A stretch of 64,000 bases of DNA from Deltaproteobacteria bacterium (lineage in GTDB: Bacteria > Myxococcota_A > Bradymonadia > REDH01): NCBI GenBank assembly GCA_007693585.1, contig REDH01000075.1, positions 1-64,000 of the forward strand. The letters run 5' to 3'. The notes under the pieces are model-generated. The model had not been told where the DNA came from, made no database searches, and saw only the letters and a program-made list of their open reading frames with translations. Below, piece after piece: positions 9,189 through 21,859 of this stretch (position 1 is the first letter of the stretch; the number at the start of each line of letters is the position of its first letter). The translations under genes and the position numbers were made by a program.

Positions 9189-9988
9189 GGCGGCAGGAGT
9201 CCGTACGGTTGCGATCGCCGGGTCGTCGAGTGCGCGTCGACGACCGCCCAGATGTGGGTGGCGAGCCCGGCGGGGGCGAACACCGAGTACAGCAGCATGG
9301 TGGTGAAGAAGAACGCGAGGGCCTTTCCGATCTGGCCGTTGTAGAGCTGTCCTGCTCCGGGGAAGAAGCTCAGGAGTGCGGCCGTCGATGCGGAGCGCGG
9401 CGGGTCCTGGCCGTGGAGGGCCGGGGGCCGGTGCCCATGCGGGACCAGCGCGCCACCGGGTCCCTGCCCCTGCTGCCAGGGGGGAGCCTGTGCGCCCTGC
9501 TGCCAGGGCGGCGCCGCGGCGGGCTGGGCGTTGCCATAGCCCTGACCCCCCATGCCCGGCGACGGACCTGCCGGCGCGCCCCACGCCGGTCCGCCGTGTG
9601 CGGGTCCGGGGCCGGCGGGGCCAGGAGGGGCGCCCCAGCCGTGCGATGCCGCTGGACCGTGTGGCTGACCGGGCCAGTTCCCCTGCGGTCCTGCGCCCCA
9701 CTGTGCGGCCGGCTGTCCTGTCGCGGAGGCCGATGACGGGGCCGATGCGGCATCGGCGTCCCAGGACGATCCGGCCCCACTCGGGGCGCCGGGGAGGAAG
9801 TAGAACAGGTTGCCATCATCGTCGCTGTCCAGCTCCAGCGTTCCCTCGGCGACCATTCGATCGAGGCGCCGCTCCGAGTCCTTGACCGGGAGGCCGAGCT
9901 GATACGCCACCGACGCGGGGGTGAGCCGCGGCATGCCGCCGCCGTACACGAGGTGGAGTACGGCCTGTTCGAATTGGCGTTGTTCCAT
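9185..9988 (-). CDS. TM2 domain protein with N-terminal winged-helix-like segment and Gly/Pro/Gln-rich linker
   Basis: C-term FPGAGQLYNGQIGKALAFFFTTMLLYSVFAPAGLATHIWAVVDAH is TM2-like; N-term HLVYGGGMPRLTPASVAYQLGLPVKDSERRLDRMVAEGTLE resembles a winged helix. Confidence 0.75.
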   Translation of the reverse strand: MEQRQFEQAVLHLVYGGGMPRLTPASVAYQLGLPVKDSERRLDRMVAEGTLELDSDDDGNLFYFLPGAPSGAGSSWDADAASAPSSASATGQPAAQWGAGPQGNWPGQPHGPAASHGWGAPPGPAGPGPAHGGPAWGAPAGPSPGMGGQGYGNAQPAAAPPWQQGAQAPPWQQGQGPGGALVPHGHRPPALHGQDPPRSASTAALLSFFPGAGQLYNGQIGKALAFFFTTMLLYSVFAPAGLATHIWAVVDAHSTTRRSQPYGLLPP

Positions 9989-10067
9989 TCACTCCTCCAG
10001 CTCACGGGCGTGCGGGTATCGACGGGGGGGGAGGCCTGGCCTCGAACGATCCGTCACGCCCGCGCAG

Positions 10068-10096
10068 ATCCTAGCGGATCAGCGTGCGGGTGGAAA
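10068..10096 (-). promoter_or_regulatory. Putative promoter TTTCCA-N17-TAGGAT (minus strand)
   Basis: Plus strand reads ATCCTA-N17-TGGAAA upstream of gene starting at 9988. Confidence 0.4.
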
Positions 10097-10129
10097 GGTA
10101 GGGGCAGGCGGGCCGATGTCCACTGCTGG

Positions 10130-11959
<1,830 letters not shown>

Positions 11960-11976
11960 GGTCGCTCTCGGGAGAT

Positions 11977-13392
11977 TCAGGAGGAGGGTTCGTCCGGGTT
12001 GTCGGCCCGCTCGCGCTTCCGTTCTGCCCAGCCATCGATGTTTCGCTGCCGGCACCGCGAGAGGGCCAGCGCACCCTCCGGGACATCCTCCGTGACGGTG
12101 GTTCCGGCGCCCACGTACGCCCCGTCTCCGACGGTCACGGGGGCAACGAGCTGGGTGTCGGACCCGATGAAGGCCCCGCGCCCGATCACGGTGCGGTGCT
12201 TCCGCTGCCCATCGTAGTTGCAGGTGATCGTTCCGGCACCCACGTTGGCACCGGCGCCCACATCGGCGTCGCCGATGTAGCTGAGGTGGCTCGCCTTCGC
12301 GCCGGGTCCGAAGACGGCCTGCTTGGTCTCGACGAAATTTCCGATGCGGACGCCTTCCTCGAGCTGCGTGCCGGGTCGCAGGTGGACCCAGGGGCCGATC
12401 GCGCAATGGTCTCCGATGGCCGTTTCCTCCGCATAGACCCCTGCGCGCAGGGTGACGGCGTCGCCCACGGTGGTGTCGCGCAGATGGCAACCCGGCTCGA
12501 TGCGCGTGCCGCTCCCGACGCGGGTCCGGCCAAGAAGGGACACTCCGCCGGCGATCTCGACGTCCCGGGACAGCTGGACGTCGACCTCGAGACGAACGCT
12601 GTCCGGGGCAAGGAAGGTGACTCCCTCGTCCATCCACCGTTCCCGCAGTCGCGCCTGGGCCCACGCCTCGGCGCGTGCGAGCTCGCTTCGGCGATTGACC
12701 CCGTGCAGGGGTGCGATGTCGGGGGCGACGAGGGCCGCGGCCGGCGTTCCCTCGGCGGCAGCGATGGCGACGAGGTCGGTCAGATAGAACTCCTGCTGCT
12801 CGTTGCTGTCGTCGATGCGGTCGAGGGCCCGGTCGAGGAACGCGGCCTCGACGAGGTAGAGCCCGACGTTCACTTCCTGCAGGGCGCGCTCTTCGGCGGA
12901 GGCGTCGGCGAACTCCACGATCCTGAGTGGCCGCCCGTCCGCGTCCCGGACGATCCGTCCGTAGCGGTTGGGCGATGGGTCGTGCGCGGTGACGAGGGTC
13001 ATGGGGCAGCCCGCGTCGGCGTGGAGCCGGATCAGTCCGTCGAGGACCTCCTGGGGGAGGTTGGGGACGTCCCCGTACAGGATGGCGACGCTGCCGGCGA
13101 AGTCGTGGAAGTGCTCCCGAGCGGCGAGCACGGCGCCCGCAGTGCCGTCCAGCGGGCCCTGGGTGCAGAACACGACGCGGGGGTTGTCGGCATAGCGGGA
13201 GGCGAGGGCGGGCTCCACGAGCTCGCGGCCGTGCTTGAGCACGACGGCCACTCGATCGGCGCCGGACGCGAGCGCGCGCTCGACGGCCCAGCAGGCCATC
13301 GGCAGTCCGGCCACGGGATGGAGGACCTTCGGCAGGTCCGACTTCATCCGGGTTCCGGCACCGGCGGCGAGCACGACGGCCATCAATCGCAT
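11977..13392 (-). CDS. glmU: Bifunctional N-acetylglucosamine-1-phosphate uridyltransferase/glucosamine-1-phosphate acetyltransferase
   Basis: MAVVLAAGAGTRMKSDLPKVLHPVAGLPM plus left-handed beta-helix hexapeptides and ICNYDG-like TITCNYDGQRKHRTVIGRGAFIGSDTQLVAPVTVGDGAYVGAGT. Confidence 0.95.
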   Translation of the reverse strand: MRLMAVVLAAGAGTRMKSDLPKVLHPVAGLPMACWAVERALASGADRVAVVLKHGRELVEPALASRYADNPRVVFCTQGPLDGTAGAVLAAREHFHDFAGSVAILYGDVPNLPQEVLDGLIRLHADAGCPMTLVTAHDPSPNRYGRIVRDADGRPLRIVEFADASAEERALQEVNVGLYLVEAAFLDRALDRIDDSNEQQEFYLTDLVAIAAAEGTPAAALVAPDIAPLHGVNRRSELARAEAWAQARLRERWMDEGVTFLAPDSVRLEVDVQLSRDVEIAGGVSLLGRTRVGSGTRIEPGCHLRDTTVGDAVTLRAGVYAEETAIGDHCAIGPWVHLRPGTQLEEGVRIGNFVETKQAVFGPGAKASHLSYIGDADVGAGANVGAGTITCNYDGQRKHRTVIGRGAFIGSDTQLVAPVTVGDGAYVGAGTTVTEDVPEGALALSRCRQRNIDGWAERKRERADNPDEPSS

Positions 13393-13425
13393 GAGGATCT
13401 CCTAGGATTCCGGGCCGGGCAACGG

Positions 13426-15558
13426 TCAGTAGCGATGCAGGTCGCGAGCTGCCTCCGCGACGTCGTCGACCTGAGGCAGGATGGCATCCTCGAGGCCGGG
13501 CTCGTAGGCGACGAAGCAGTCGAGGCTGCCGACGCGGCGCACGGGGCCGTCGAGGTATTCGAAGAGCTCGTCGGCAATGCGGGCGGCGATCTCGGCGCCG
13601 TAGCCGTGGGTGATGTGATCCTCGTGAATCATGAGGGCCTTGCTGGTCTTCCGCACGGAGGTCGCGATCGCGTCCCAGTCGTAGGGGCTGAGGGAGCGCA
13701 GGTCGAGGATCTCCACATCGATGCCTTCCTCGGCCAGCAGCGCGGCGGCCTTGACCGAGCGTTGCACGAGGGAGCCGTAGGTGATGATGGTCAGATCCGA
13801 GCCCTCGCGGACCAGACGGGCCTTGCCGAAGGGGATCATGTAGTCGTCCCCGGGGTTGGCGCTCTTGTTGTACGTCTGGCGGTAGAGGTGCTTCGGCTCG
13901 AGGAACATGACCGGATCGTCACAGCGGATGGCAGTCCGCAGCAGTCCGTTGGCGTCGAGGGCGGTGCTCGGCATGACGACGCGCAGACCGGGGATGTGCG
14001 TGAAGAGGACCTCGCCGGACTGGCTGTGGTAGGGTGCACCACCCTTGAGGTATCCGCCGATGGGGACGCGGACGACGATCGGAGCCTTGAACGCGTTGTT
14101 CGAGCGCCAGCGGAAGTTGGCCAGTTCGTTGCGCAGCTGCATGTAGGCGGGCCAGATGTAGTCGAAGAACTGGATCTCGACGACAGGCTTGAGTCCGCGG
14201 GCGGCCATGCCGACCGCCCGGCCGATGATGTTGGCCTCGGCGAGCGGGCTGTTGAACACGCGGTCGGACCCGTGGGCGAACTGCAGACCGTGGGTCACCT
14301 TGAAGACCCCTCCCTTGCCCTTGACGTGGTCCGCGTACTCCTCGCGACTCACGTCGGCCACATCCTGCCCGAAGACGACGATGCGCGGGTCGCGCGCCAT
14401 CTCCGACTTGAGGCAGGCGTTGAGGAGGTCCACCATCGTGCCCTCCTTCTCGTCGACGAAGGCGGGTGCGGTCTCGAAGTCCGGGCCGGTCGGGTCCACG
14501 TCCGGGCTGTAGACGAAGTCGAGGGCGGACTCCGGGGAAGGCTTCTCCGCGGCGAGGGCCTCATCGGTGGCCTGGAGGACGGCGGCGTCGACCTCTTCCC
14601 GCAGGGCCTCGAGCTCTTCGTCCGACAGGATGCCCTCCCCGACGAGCCAGTCCGCCAGGGTGTGGAAGGGATCCCTGAGCCGCTCCTCCTCCCGCTCCTC
14701 CTCGGGACGGTAGAGGTCTTCGCTGTCGCTCATGGAGTGGGAGTAGGGGCGAATCACGTGGGCATGACAGAGCACGGGGCCCTTGCCCGCGCGCAGGTGC
14801 TTCACCGCGCTGCGCATGGCGTCCCAGGTCTCGAACAGGTCGCAGCCGTCGAACTCGATGATCTTCAGGTTGGGGAAGGAGCCCACCAGCTTGCTGATCG
14901 ATGCGCCCGCCGTGCCCACCTCCACGGGGGTGCTGATCGCGTAGCCGTTGTCCTCGATCATGTAGAGGACCGGCAGGGACAGGTTGCACACCGTGTTGAG
15001 CGACTCCCAGAACTCCCCCTCGCTTGTGGTGCCGTCGCCCGCGGACACGAAGACGATCTCGTCGTCGGCCACGGGGATGGACCCGTCCTGCAGCGCGTCG
15101 ACGGCCTCCACGATCCGACCGACCTGGGCTGCACCCGCGGCATGCAGGAAGTGCATGCCGGTGCACGAGCTCTTCGTGATGATGTTGAGGTCCCTGTGGC
15201 CCCAGTGGCAGGGCATCTGGCGCCCGCCGGAGTTCGGGTCCTCGGCCGCTCCCACCGCCTCCAGGAGGATCTCGGTCGGGGTCATGCCGAGCGCGAGGCA
15301 CAGGGCGCGATCGCGGTAGTAGGGCAGGAACCAGTCCCGCGCCGGATCGAGAAGACGCCCGGCGATGACCAGAGGTAGCTCGTGGCCCGCACCCGAGATC
15401 TGGAAGTAGATCTGGTTCTGCCGCTTCATCTTGATCTCGCGATCGTCGAGCCGTCGCGACAGGTACACGGTTCGATAGATGTCGACGAGATCCGCCTTGC
15501 GGAGCCCTTTCCAGGAACTGCGGCTGCTCGACGAGCGGGACTTGCGGGTCGTGGCCAT
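13426..15558 (-). CDS. Fused alpha/beta thiamine-dependent 2-oxoacid dehydrogenase E1 component
   Basis: N-half [33 protein letters not shown]...[19 protein letters not shown]-half [27 protein letters not shown]...[33 protein letters not shown]. Confidence 0.92.
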   Translation of the reverse strand: MATTRKSRSSSSRSSWKGLRKADLVDIYRTVYLSRRLDDREIKMKRQNQIYFQISGAGHELPLVIAGRLLDPARDWFLPYYRDRALCLALGMTPTEILLEAVGAAEDPNSGGRQMPCHWGHRDLNIITKSSCTGMHFLHAAGAAQVGRIVEAVDALQDGSIPVADDEIVFVSAGDGTTSEGEFWESLNTVCNLSLPVLYMIEDNGYAISTPVEVGTAGASISKLVGSFPNLKIIEFDGCDLFETWDAMRSAVKHLRAGKGPVLCHAHVIRPYSHSMSDSEDLYRPEEEREEERLRDPFHTLADWLVGEGILSDEELEALREEVDAAVLQATDEALAAEKPSPESALDFVYSPDVDPTGPDFETAPAFVDEKEGTMVDLLNACLKSEMARDPRIVVFGQDVADVSREEYADHVKGKGGVFKVTHGLQFAHGSDRVFNSPLAEANIIGRAVGMAARGLKPVVEIQFFDYIWPAYMQLRNELANFRWRSNNAFKAPIVVRVPIGGYLKGGAPYHSQSGEVLFTHIPGLRVVMPSTALDANGLLRTAIRCDDPVMFLEPKHLYRQTYNKSANPGDDYMIPFGKARLVREGSDLTIITYGSLVQRSVKAAALLAEEGIDVEILDLRSLSPYDWDAIATSVRKTSKALMIHEDHITHGYGAEIAARIADELFEYLDGPVRRVGSLDCFVAYEPGLEDAILPQVDDVAEAARDLHRY

Positions 15559-15613
15559 GCTTCTCTCCTCTCCTGCTGGTCCGGCGCCGTCCCCGGAGGA
15601 GGCGCCGAGTCAT

Positions 15614-18136
15614 TCACTTCACGATGAGGTTCAGGATTCTTCCCGGAACGTAGATCTCCTTCACCACCGTTCGCCCGTCCAGGTGCGCCTGCACGTTCTC
15701 CACGGTCCGGGCCTCGGCGAGGACCTCGTCCTTCGCGGCGTCCTTCGTCACCACGATCGTGCCGCGAAGGCGTCCGTTGACCTGAACGGCCAGCTCGATT
15801 GTCTCCTCCTCGAGGAGACGCTCGTTGACCTCGGGCCACGCCTCATAGGCCAGCGTCTCCGTTCCGCCAAGACCCTCCCACAGCTCCTCCGCAAGGTGAG
15901 GGGCGAAGGGCGAGAGGAGAAGCACGAACGTTCGCGCCAGGTCGACGGGCACCTCCTCGACACGGTAGAGCTCGTTGAGCAGCTCGATCAGGGCGGCGAT
16001 CCCCGTGTTGAACCGCATTCCCTCCAGTTCGTCGGTGACCTTGCGGATCGTCCGGTGCAGCGCCTGCTCCAGTTCGCGCGGTGCGGACGTGTCGACGACG
16101 CGCGCGGCGCGCTGCCCGTCCTCGGCCGCCAGCAGCCGGAAGGCGCGCGCGAGGAATCGGTGCATGCCGCGCACGCCGTCCGTCTGCCAGGGCTTGGTCT
16201 GGTCCAGCGGCCCCATGTACATCTCGTAGAGCCTCAGCGCGTCCGCGCCGAACCGGTCGATGACCTCGTCCGGATTCGCCACGTTCAACTTCGACTTGGA
16301 CATCTTCTCGATCTGCGTGTGCAGACGCTCCTCCGTTCCCTTGACGTACCACTCCCCATCGCGCTCCTCGACGTTGTCGGGGTGATGGTACTTCCCGTTC
16401 CCGTCGCGGTAGCTGAACGCCAGAATCATTCCCTGATTGTACAACTTGCGGAACGGCTCCTTCGTGGAGACCACGCCCGCGTCGTAGAGCACCTTGTGCC
16501 AGAACCGGGCGTACAGAAGGTGCAGCACGGCATGCTCTGCGCCTCCCACGTAGAGATCCACCGGCATCCAGTAGCGCTCGAGTTCCGGATCCACCGCGAG
16601 CTCGTCATTGTGCGGATCGATGAAGCGCAGGTAGTACCAGCAGGAGCCTGCCCACTGGGGCATGGTGTTCGTCTCCCGCAGGGCGGGAGCCCCGCTCCCG
16701 GGATCCGTCGTCCGGACCCAGTCCCGGGCCCGGGCCAGCGGAGGCTCGCCATCTTCCGTCGGGCGATAGGCGTCCACATGCGGCAGCTCCACGGGGAGTG
16801 CATCTTCCGGCAGTGGGCGGACCGTGCCGTCTTCCAGCGTCACCACCGGGAAGGGCTCGCCCCAGTAGCGTTGCCGGCTGAACAGCCAGTCGCGGAGCCT
16901 GTAGTTGATCCGTCGCTCCCCCAGTCCCCTCTCCTCCAGCCAGTCGATGATACGGCCCTTGGCCTCGGCTACCCGCAGTCCGTCCAGAAACCCGCTGTTG
17001 ACCAGCTCCCCGTCGCCCGTGTGCGCCGCCTCGGTCACGTCGCCGCCGGAGATCACCTCCACGACGGGAAGGTCATACGCGCGCGCGAACTCCCAATCCC
17101 GTTCATCGTGGCCGGGCACCGCCATGATGGCCCCCGTACCGTAGGTGGCGAGAACGTAGTCTCCCACCCAGACGGGAATCGTCTCTCCCGTGACCGGATT
17201 GAGGGCACGCGCCCCCGTGTCGACCCCGGTCTTCCCCTTCGCGAGATCGGTTCGTTCCAGGTCGGACTTGTTCCGGGCCTGCGCCCGGTACGACTCCACC
17301 GCCGCGCGCTGTGCCGATGTCGTGATGCTGTCCACCAGCACATGTTCCGGCGCCAGCACCATGTATGTCGCCCCGAACAACGTATCGGGTCGAGTCGTGA
17401 ACACTTCGATCGTCGCGTCCGCCACGTCCTCCACCGCAAATCGCACCAGCGCGCCTTCCGAGCGGCCGATCCAGTTGCGCTGCATCTCCTTGATCGACTC
17501 CGGCCAGTCCAGCTCCTCCAGGTCGTCGAGCAGTCGCTCGGCGTAGGCCGGGATGCGGAGCAGCCACTGCTTCATCAGCCGTCGCTCCACCGGATCGCCC
17601 GTCTCGACGTACCGTCCGTCCTCGACTTCCTCGTTCGCCAGAACCGTGCCCTGCGCCGGGCACCAATTCACCGGAACCTCGGCCTGATAGGCGAGGCCCC
17701 GCTCCATCAGCTTGAGAAAGATCCACTGCGTCCAGCGGTAGTACGACGGATCCGTCGTGCTCAGCTCGCGATCCCAGTCGTACGAGAATCCCAGCCTCTT
17801 GATCTGACGACGGAAATTGTCGATGTTCTCGATGGTCAGCTCCGCAGGGTGTCGTCCCTCCCGCATCGCCGCGCGCTCGGCCGGCAGCCCGAACGCATCC
17901 CAGCCCATCGGATGCAGCACGTTGAAGCCACGCATCCGCTTGTAGCGCGCCAGGATGTCCGTCGCCGTATACCCTTCCGGGTGCCCCACATGGAGCCCCG
18001 CGCCCGAGGGGTACGGAAACATGTCGAGCACGTAGTACTTCGGACGTGTGCGATCCTCCGGCGTGCGGAAGGTCCGGTGTTCCTCCCAGTACGACTGCCA
18101 GCGCTTCTCGATCTCTTCGGGACGGTACTCCGCCAT
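15614..18136 (-). CDS. leuS: Leucine--tRNA ligase
   Basis: [78 protein letters not shown]. Confidence 0.97.
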   Translation of the reverse strand: MAEYRPEEIEKRWQSYWEEHRTFRTPEDRTRPKYYVLDMFPYPSGAGLHVGHPEGYTATDILARYKRMRGFNVLHPMGWDAFGLPAERAAMREGRHPAELTIENIDNFRRQIKRLGFSYDWDRELSTTDPSYYRWTQWIFLKLMERGLAYQAEVPVNWCPAQGTVLANEEVEDGRYVETGDPVERRLMKQWLLRIPAYAERLLDDLEELDWPESIKEMQRNWIGRSEGALVRFAVEDVADATIEVFTTRPDTLFGATYMVLAPEHVLVDSITTSAQRAAVESYRAQARNKSDLERTDLAKGKTGVDTGARALNPVTGETIPVWVGDYVLATYGTGAIMAVPGHDERDWEFARAYDLPVVEVISGGDVTEAAHTGDGELVNSGFLDGLRVAEAKGRIIDWLEERGLGERRINYRLRDWLFSRQRYWGEPFPVVTLEDGTVRPLPEDALPVELPHVDAYRPTEDGEPPLARARDWVRTTDPGSGAPALRETNTMPQWAGSCWYYLRFIDPHNDELAVDPELERYWMPVDLYVGGAEHAVLHLLYARFWHKVLYDAGVVSTKEPFRKLYNQGMILAFSYRDGNGKYHHPDNVEERDGEWYVKGTEERLHTQIEKMSKSKLNVANPDEVIDRFGADALRLYEMYMGPLDQTKPWQTDGVRGMHRFLARAFRLLAAEDGQRAARVVDTSAPRELEQALHRTIRKVTDELEGMRFNTGIAALIELLNELYRVEEVPVDLARTFVLLLSPFAPHLAEELWEGLGGTETLAYEAWPEVNERLLEEETIELAVQVNGRLRGTIVVTKDAAKDEVLAEARTVENVQAHLDGRTVVKEIYVPGRILNLIVK

Positions 18137-18377
18137 GCTCGCTTCCTCGTGTCCACGGTACCGGCGCGCGACCGAGGCGCATGCCCCGAAGGCAAGGCGT
18201 GGGCCCACTCCGGTACGATTCACTCTCCCCCACGGAATCTCCCCGCGGGCGGTCGCCTATCACACACCGTTCGCGGGGCGCAACGCGACTCGTTCCCCCA
18301 TGGTCTTGACCGCCTGACGCCTCGATGCCACGCACACCGCAGGCACCCTCGGGTGCATCCTCTGCCCCGGTAGGTTC

Positions 18378-18899
18378 ATGCGTCTCGTCCCCGTCCTCGT
18401 GCTCCTCACTGTTGCCATCGCCTTTCCCGCGGCCTGCGCGGCCCCCGAAACCCGGCGCGCCCAGCTGACGGCCAGCGACCTCCAGACGCCCGCGGAACGC
18501 CGGGAGGTGGAGCGATTCCTGCGCCGGTCGGCGGCGACGGAGAGACCCGTGGAACGCGCGCGGCGGCAACTGGAGAATGGGTGGATCGACCACGGGTTCC
18601 TCGAAGCGCTCGAACCTCGCGACATCTTCCGGGAGATCACGCTCGCTCCCCATGCCGACGCCGAAAGCGGCGAGAACATCGGCCTCCAGGTCGAGTGGCT
18701 CGGCCACGTGGCGCGCCGTCTCGGGCCGAGCGGTCTGGTCGAGGGAGACGTCGTGCTCGAGGTCAACCGCACCAGCGTGCTGGATCCCGAGTCCCTGCTG
18801 GCGACGCTGGAAGGGTTGGCCGATGCGGATCAGGTGATCCTGACGATCGTTCGTGCAGGGCAGCCGCTCTCCCTGCAGGCCGAGGTGAGGCGGGAGTGA
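18378..18899 (+). CDS. Secreted/lipoprotein PDZ-domain-like protein
   Basis: Signal MRLVPVLVLLTVAIAFPAACAAP; C-term PDZ-like ARRLGPSGLVEGDVVLEVNRTSVLDPESLLATLEGLADADQVILTIVRAGQPLSL. Confidence 0.7.
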   Translation: MRLVPVLVLLTVAIAFPAACAAPETRRAQLTASDLQTPAERREVERFLRRSAATERPVERARRQLENGWIDHGFLEALEPRDIFREITLAPHADAESGENIGLQVEWLGHVARRLGPSGLVEGDVVLEVNRTSVLDPESLLATLEGLADADQVILTIVRAGQPLSLQAEVRRE

Positions 18900-19627
18900 T
18901 GGCCCTGGCGAATCGGGCTGCGCCCGGACTCCACGGGGCGGGGATCTGGATCGTCCTCACGATGCTCCTTTCGCTGACGGTGTCGGCGCAGGTCGTGGCT
19001 GCCGCGCAGGGCGAGGAGCCCCGGACAACAACCGTTCCCCTCGTCCTCTTCGCCCTGCTCCCCAGCGTGCTCCTCGCAGGGGCCATGCTCTCTCCGTGGC
19101 GACGCCGGCTCCTGGCCACGGTCGCCACCGCAGCATGGCCGCTCCTGCTCGGCCTGGCCGTGGTTCGCCTTCCCGAGGAGACGTACGGCGCCTTTCTCGC
19201 ACCCGGGCCACAGTTCTTCTTCCTGACCAATGTGGCGGGTACGCTCCTGCTCGCCGGGCAGGCCATCCGGCGGCTCGGCGACCGTCGGGGCACCGTCGGT
19301 GTTCGGCACAGAAAGCCGGTCGATACTCCGCCCGCTCTCCCGCGTCGCTTTCTTCTGCTCCATCTCGCGCGCGCCTGTTGCGCCATGCTGCTGCTTGCCT
19401 CGCCCGTCTTCACGCTGCTCGCGCGACTGGACGCACCGGCCGGGCCTCGGGAGGTCTTTCTGTTGCTGGTCATCCTCTTCCTCTGGATCCTGGCGACCGC
19501 CTTCTTCTTCCTCTGGCCGATGCTCGGGGAGGAGAACGAACGGCTGCGACTCGACTCGACCCTCGAGGCAGAGGCCGGCCGGACCCGGCGACGATGGGCG
19601 AGGGTGCTGGCCCGCGAATTGCGCTGA
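18899..19627 (+). CDS. Multi-pass membrane protein of unknown function
   Basis: TGATG overlap with previous gene; several hydrophobic helices. Confidence 0.65.
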   Translation: MALANRAAPGLHGAGIWIVLTMLLSLTVSAQVVAAAQGEEPRTTTVPLVLFALLPSVLLAGAMLSPWRRRLLATVATAAWPLLLGLAVVRLPEETYGAFLAPGPQFFFLTNVAGTLLLAGQAIRRLGDRRGTVGVRHRKPVDTPPALPRRFLLLHLARACCAMLLLASPVFTLLARLDAPAGPREVFLLLVILFLWILATAFFFLWPMLGEENERLRLDSTLEAEAGRTRRRWARVLARELR

Positions 19628-19644
19628 CGTGGCCAGACCCCGAC

Positions 19645-19673
19645 TTGTCGATGCGCCCGCCAACCGCTAGAGT
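19645..19673 (+). promoter_or_regulatory. Putative promoter TTGTCG-N17-TAGAGT
   Basis: Exact 17-bp spacing, TAG-type -10, upstream of 19725 gene. Confidence 0.4.
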
Positions 19674-19724
19674 CACGAGGCCCTTCTGCCGGAGGGACTC
19701 CGACGCGTTTCCTCCGTGTGTCCC

Positions 19725-19916
19725 ATGGCACTGATCGAGATCACCAGCCTTCTTCTCGCGCTGGCAGCGGTGGCTGCCTTCTCCTGGATGGTCGTCTTCC
19801 TGCACGACGGGGCGTTCCTGTCCGGCCTTCTCGTTTCCGGCGTCGGCCTGCTCCTCCTGCGCGCGTCCACGGCGACGGCGCGGGTAGCCGGATACGCCAT
19901 GCGGTCGGAGCGCTAG
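19725..19916 (+). CDS. Small membrane protein (about 63 aa)
   Basis: MALIEITSLLLALAAVAAFSWMVVFLHDGAFLSGLLVSGVGLLLLRAST; located between a promoter-like motif and the next gene. Confidence 0.5.
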   Translation: MALIEITSLLLALAAVAAFSWMVVFLHDGAFLSGLLVSGVGLLLLRASTATARVAGYAMRSER

Positions 19917-19919
19917 GAC

Positions 19920-20990
19920 ATGCGAGTGCGTCTTCCGAGCACACTGCGGACCCTCGCGAGGGCTGCGAGCCTGGGACTCGTCGCCCTGGCGGCGACGTCC
20001 TGCGAGCGGGAGCAGGAGCATTCGATGGCGTTCGCTGCCGAGATCGACCGCCACCACGAGGCTGTGGTTCACGACCTGTTCGATCGGGCGACCAGCCCCC
20101 GTGCCGTCGTGGCCACGGTGGGTGATCGGGACCTGCGCGTGGTCGACGTCGCGCTTTGGCTCGAACTGTTTCCGATGCTGTCGGTGGACCAGGCCGTGGA
20201 GGATCTGATCGAGCTTCTGGCCATGGTCGAGACCTCGAGCGCGGAGGGAACGGCCTGGCCGGATGCGCTCGCGGACGGCGCTCAGCGTGGCCGGGCGAGG
20301 GGGTGGATGCGCACGGTCTCCGCGGATGAGCAGCCGGCCTCGTCGATGACGGACGGCGAGGTCGCTGCGGAGAGCCTGCCCGATGTCGTCCTCTCCCAGC
20401 TCGGTCGACCTGCCACGCGTATGGTCAGCCACGTGCTGGTGCCTCTCCCGGCCGACGCTTCGGAGGGTCTCTGGCGCAGTGCGGAACACCTTGTCCGGGA
20501 GCTGGCCGAGGACCTGAACGCACTGCCTGAACCGAGCCGCCAGGATCTGGCTGACGCCGTGGCGGTGCGGCTGGAGCGCGAAAGCGATGATGTACCGGCG
20601 GGCGTGCGTGTCGAGGGGCCCTTTCGTGTCGCCGAACGAAACCGGGGCGTGGTCCCCGGAGGTGGTGTTCGCACCGTCGTGCTTCCCTTCGCAGAGGCGG
20701 CGTTCGCCGGACCGGTGGGACAGCTCGGAGAGCCGGTGCGGACGCGGTTTGGGGTGCACGCCATCCTCGTGCACGGCCATGTCGACGCGAGCTGGGCGGT
20801 GACGGATGAGGAGGTTGACAGGATCCTGCGTGGCCAGGCCCGGGCCGAGCAGGCAGGGAACGCCCTGGTGGACCTGCGCAGGAGACATCGGGCCGTCGTG
20901 GATGCCGAAGCTGCCGAGCTTCTGTCGCTGGATGCGTTCGAGCGAATGCGACGAGAGCGGGCCGAGGCGCTCGCGCCTGGGCAACCGTGA
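19920..20990 (+). CDS. Lipoprotein, PpiC/SurA-like peptidyl-prolyl isomerase
   Basis: Lipobox LAATSC; RAVVATVGDRDLRVVDVALWLELF...VEDLIELLAMVE; parvulin-like PFAEAAFAGPVGQLGEPVRTRFGVHAILV. Confidence 0.7.
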   Translation: MRVRLPSTLRTLARAASLGLVALAATSCEREQEHSMAFAAEIDRHHEAVVHDLFDRATSPRAVVATVGDRDLRVVDVALWLELFPMLSVDQAVEDLIELLAMVETSSAEGTAWPDALADGAQRGRARGWMRTVSADEQPASSMTDGEVAAESLPDVVLSQLGRPATRMVSHVLVPLPADASEGLWRSAEHLVRELAEDLNALPEPSRQDLADAVAVRLERESDDVPAGVRVEGPFRVAERNRGVVPGGGVRTVVLPFAEAAFAGPVGQLGEPVRTRFGVHAILVHGHVDASWAVTDEEVDRILRGQARAEQAGNALVDLRRRHRAVVDAEAAELLSLDAFERMRRERAEALAPGQP

Positions 20991-21011
20991 GGCGCCGACC
21001 TTGCCCGTGAC

Positions 21012-21839
21012 TCAGCGGGACAGCAGGAACGTCAGGTTGTCCGCGATCCATCGGCGCGCATCGTCCAGTCGTGGATAGCGCTCCTCCAGCGCACGGAATG
21101 CGCGGTGGTGGAGCCGGTGCTCACCCGCCACGGATGCGGTCACTTCGTCCAGTGGTGGCGCCGCGAAGTGGCAGAGTTCGTGGAAGACAACCTGTCCGGT
21201 GACCCAGAGGGGGACGCCGGGATCATCGAGGGCCGGGTGAATGACGATGCTGTTCTCGGTCAGACGCGCGGAGCCCAGTCGGATTGCGCGCCTTCGAGGG
21301 CCAGCGGGAGGTCGGCGCCCCCAGCCGATGCGCAGCGGCGAATGGCCGTTCAACTCCGGGAGCAGACCGATGCCTTCCTGAAAAAGGGGCCTCAGGTCGG
21401 TGAATCGACCTTGCGGGGCAAGTCGCATCAACCGTCGAGAGGGCAGACTTCGGCGCACGTCGTCTCGCCTCGCCAGCTCGTCGAGCAGTTCCGCGGTCCA
21501 CGGAGGAAAGCGGCTTCGGGCCGCGGCAGCGGCGAGCGCTCTGGCCGTGCGTTCGGGTTCGAGGAGCAGCGCCCAGTGCATGGTGGCTTCGGACACACCG
21601 CGGTGCTGCCCGGAGGGATCAAGCCGGACGTCCACTCGGCGACGAACGTGAATGGCGAGGCTGCGCAGTCGGAGTGCGGGGGAGCCGAAAGCGACCAATT
21701 CGTCGGCCCGCTGCCGAAGGGTCACTCGATCCAGAGGCACCCGCGACCAGGCGGGAGCGCGGCCAAGGAACCGCAAGGAGACCTCCGCATCGGGAGGGAG
21801 CCAGAGGTCGAGCTGTCCGTGGGGGGCGGGCAAGGTCAC
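21012..21839 (-). CDS. SprT-like/YgjP-like zinc metallopeptidase-fold protein
   Basis: VVFHELCHFAAPPLDEV...GEHRLHHRAFRALEERYPRLDDARRWIADNLTFLL (HExxH); probable GTG start at 21839. Confidence 0.6.
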   Translation of the reverse strand: MTLPAPHGQLDLWLPPDAEVSLRFLGRAPAWSRVPLDRVTLRQRADELVAFGSPALRLRSLAIHVRRRVDVRLDPSGQHRGVSEATMHWALLLEPERTARALAAAAARSRFPPWTAELLDELARRDDVRRSLPSRRLMRLAPQGRFTDLRPLFQEGIGLLPELNGHSPLRIGWGRRPPAGPRRRAIRLGSARLTENSIVIHPALDDPGVPLWVTGQVVFHELCHFAAPPLDEVTASVAGEHRLHHRAFRALEERYPRLDDARRWIADNLTFLLSR

Positions 21840-21859
21840 TGCCGTGAAGTACTGAAGAT

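Noticed and set aside
15479-18373. 964-aa plus-strand ORF
   Set aside because: Antisense shadow of leuS
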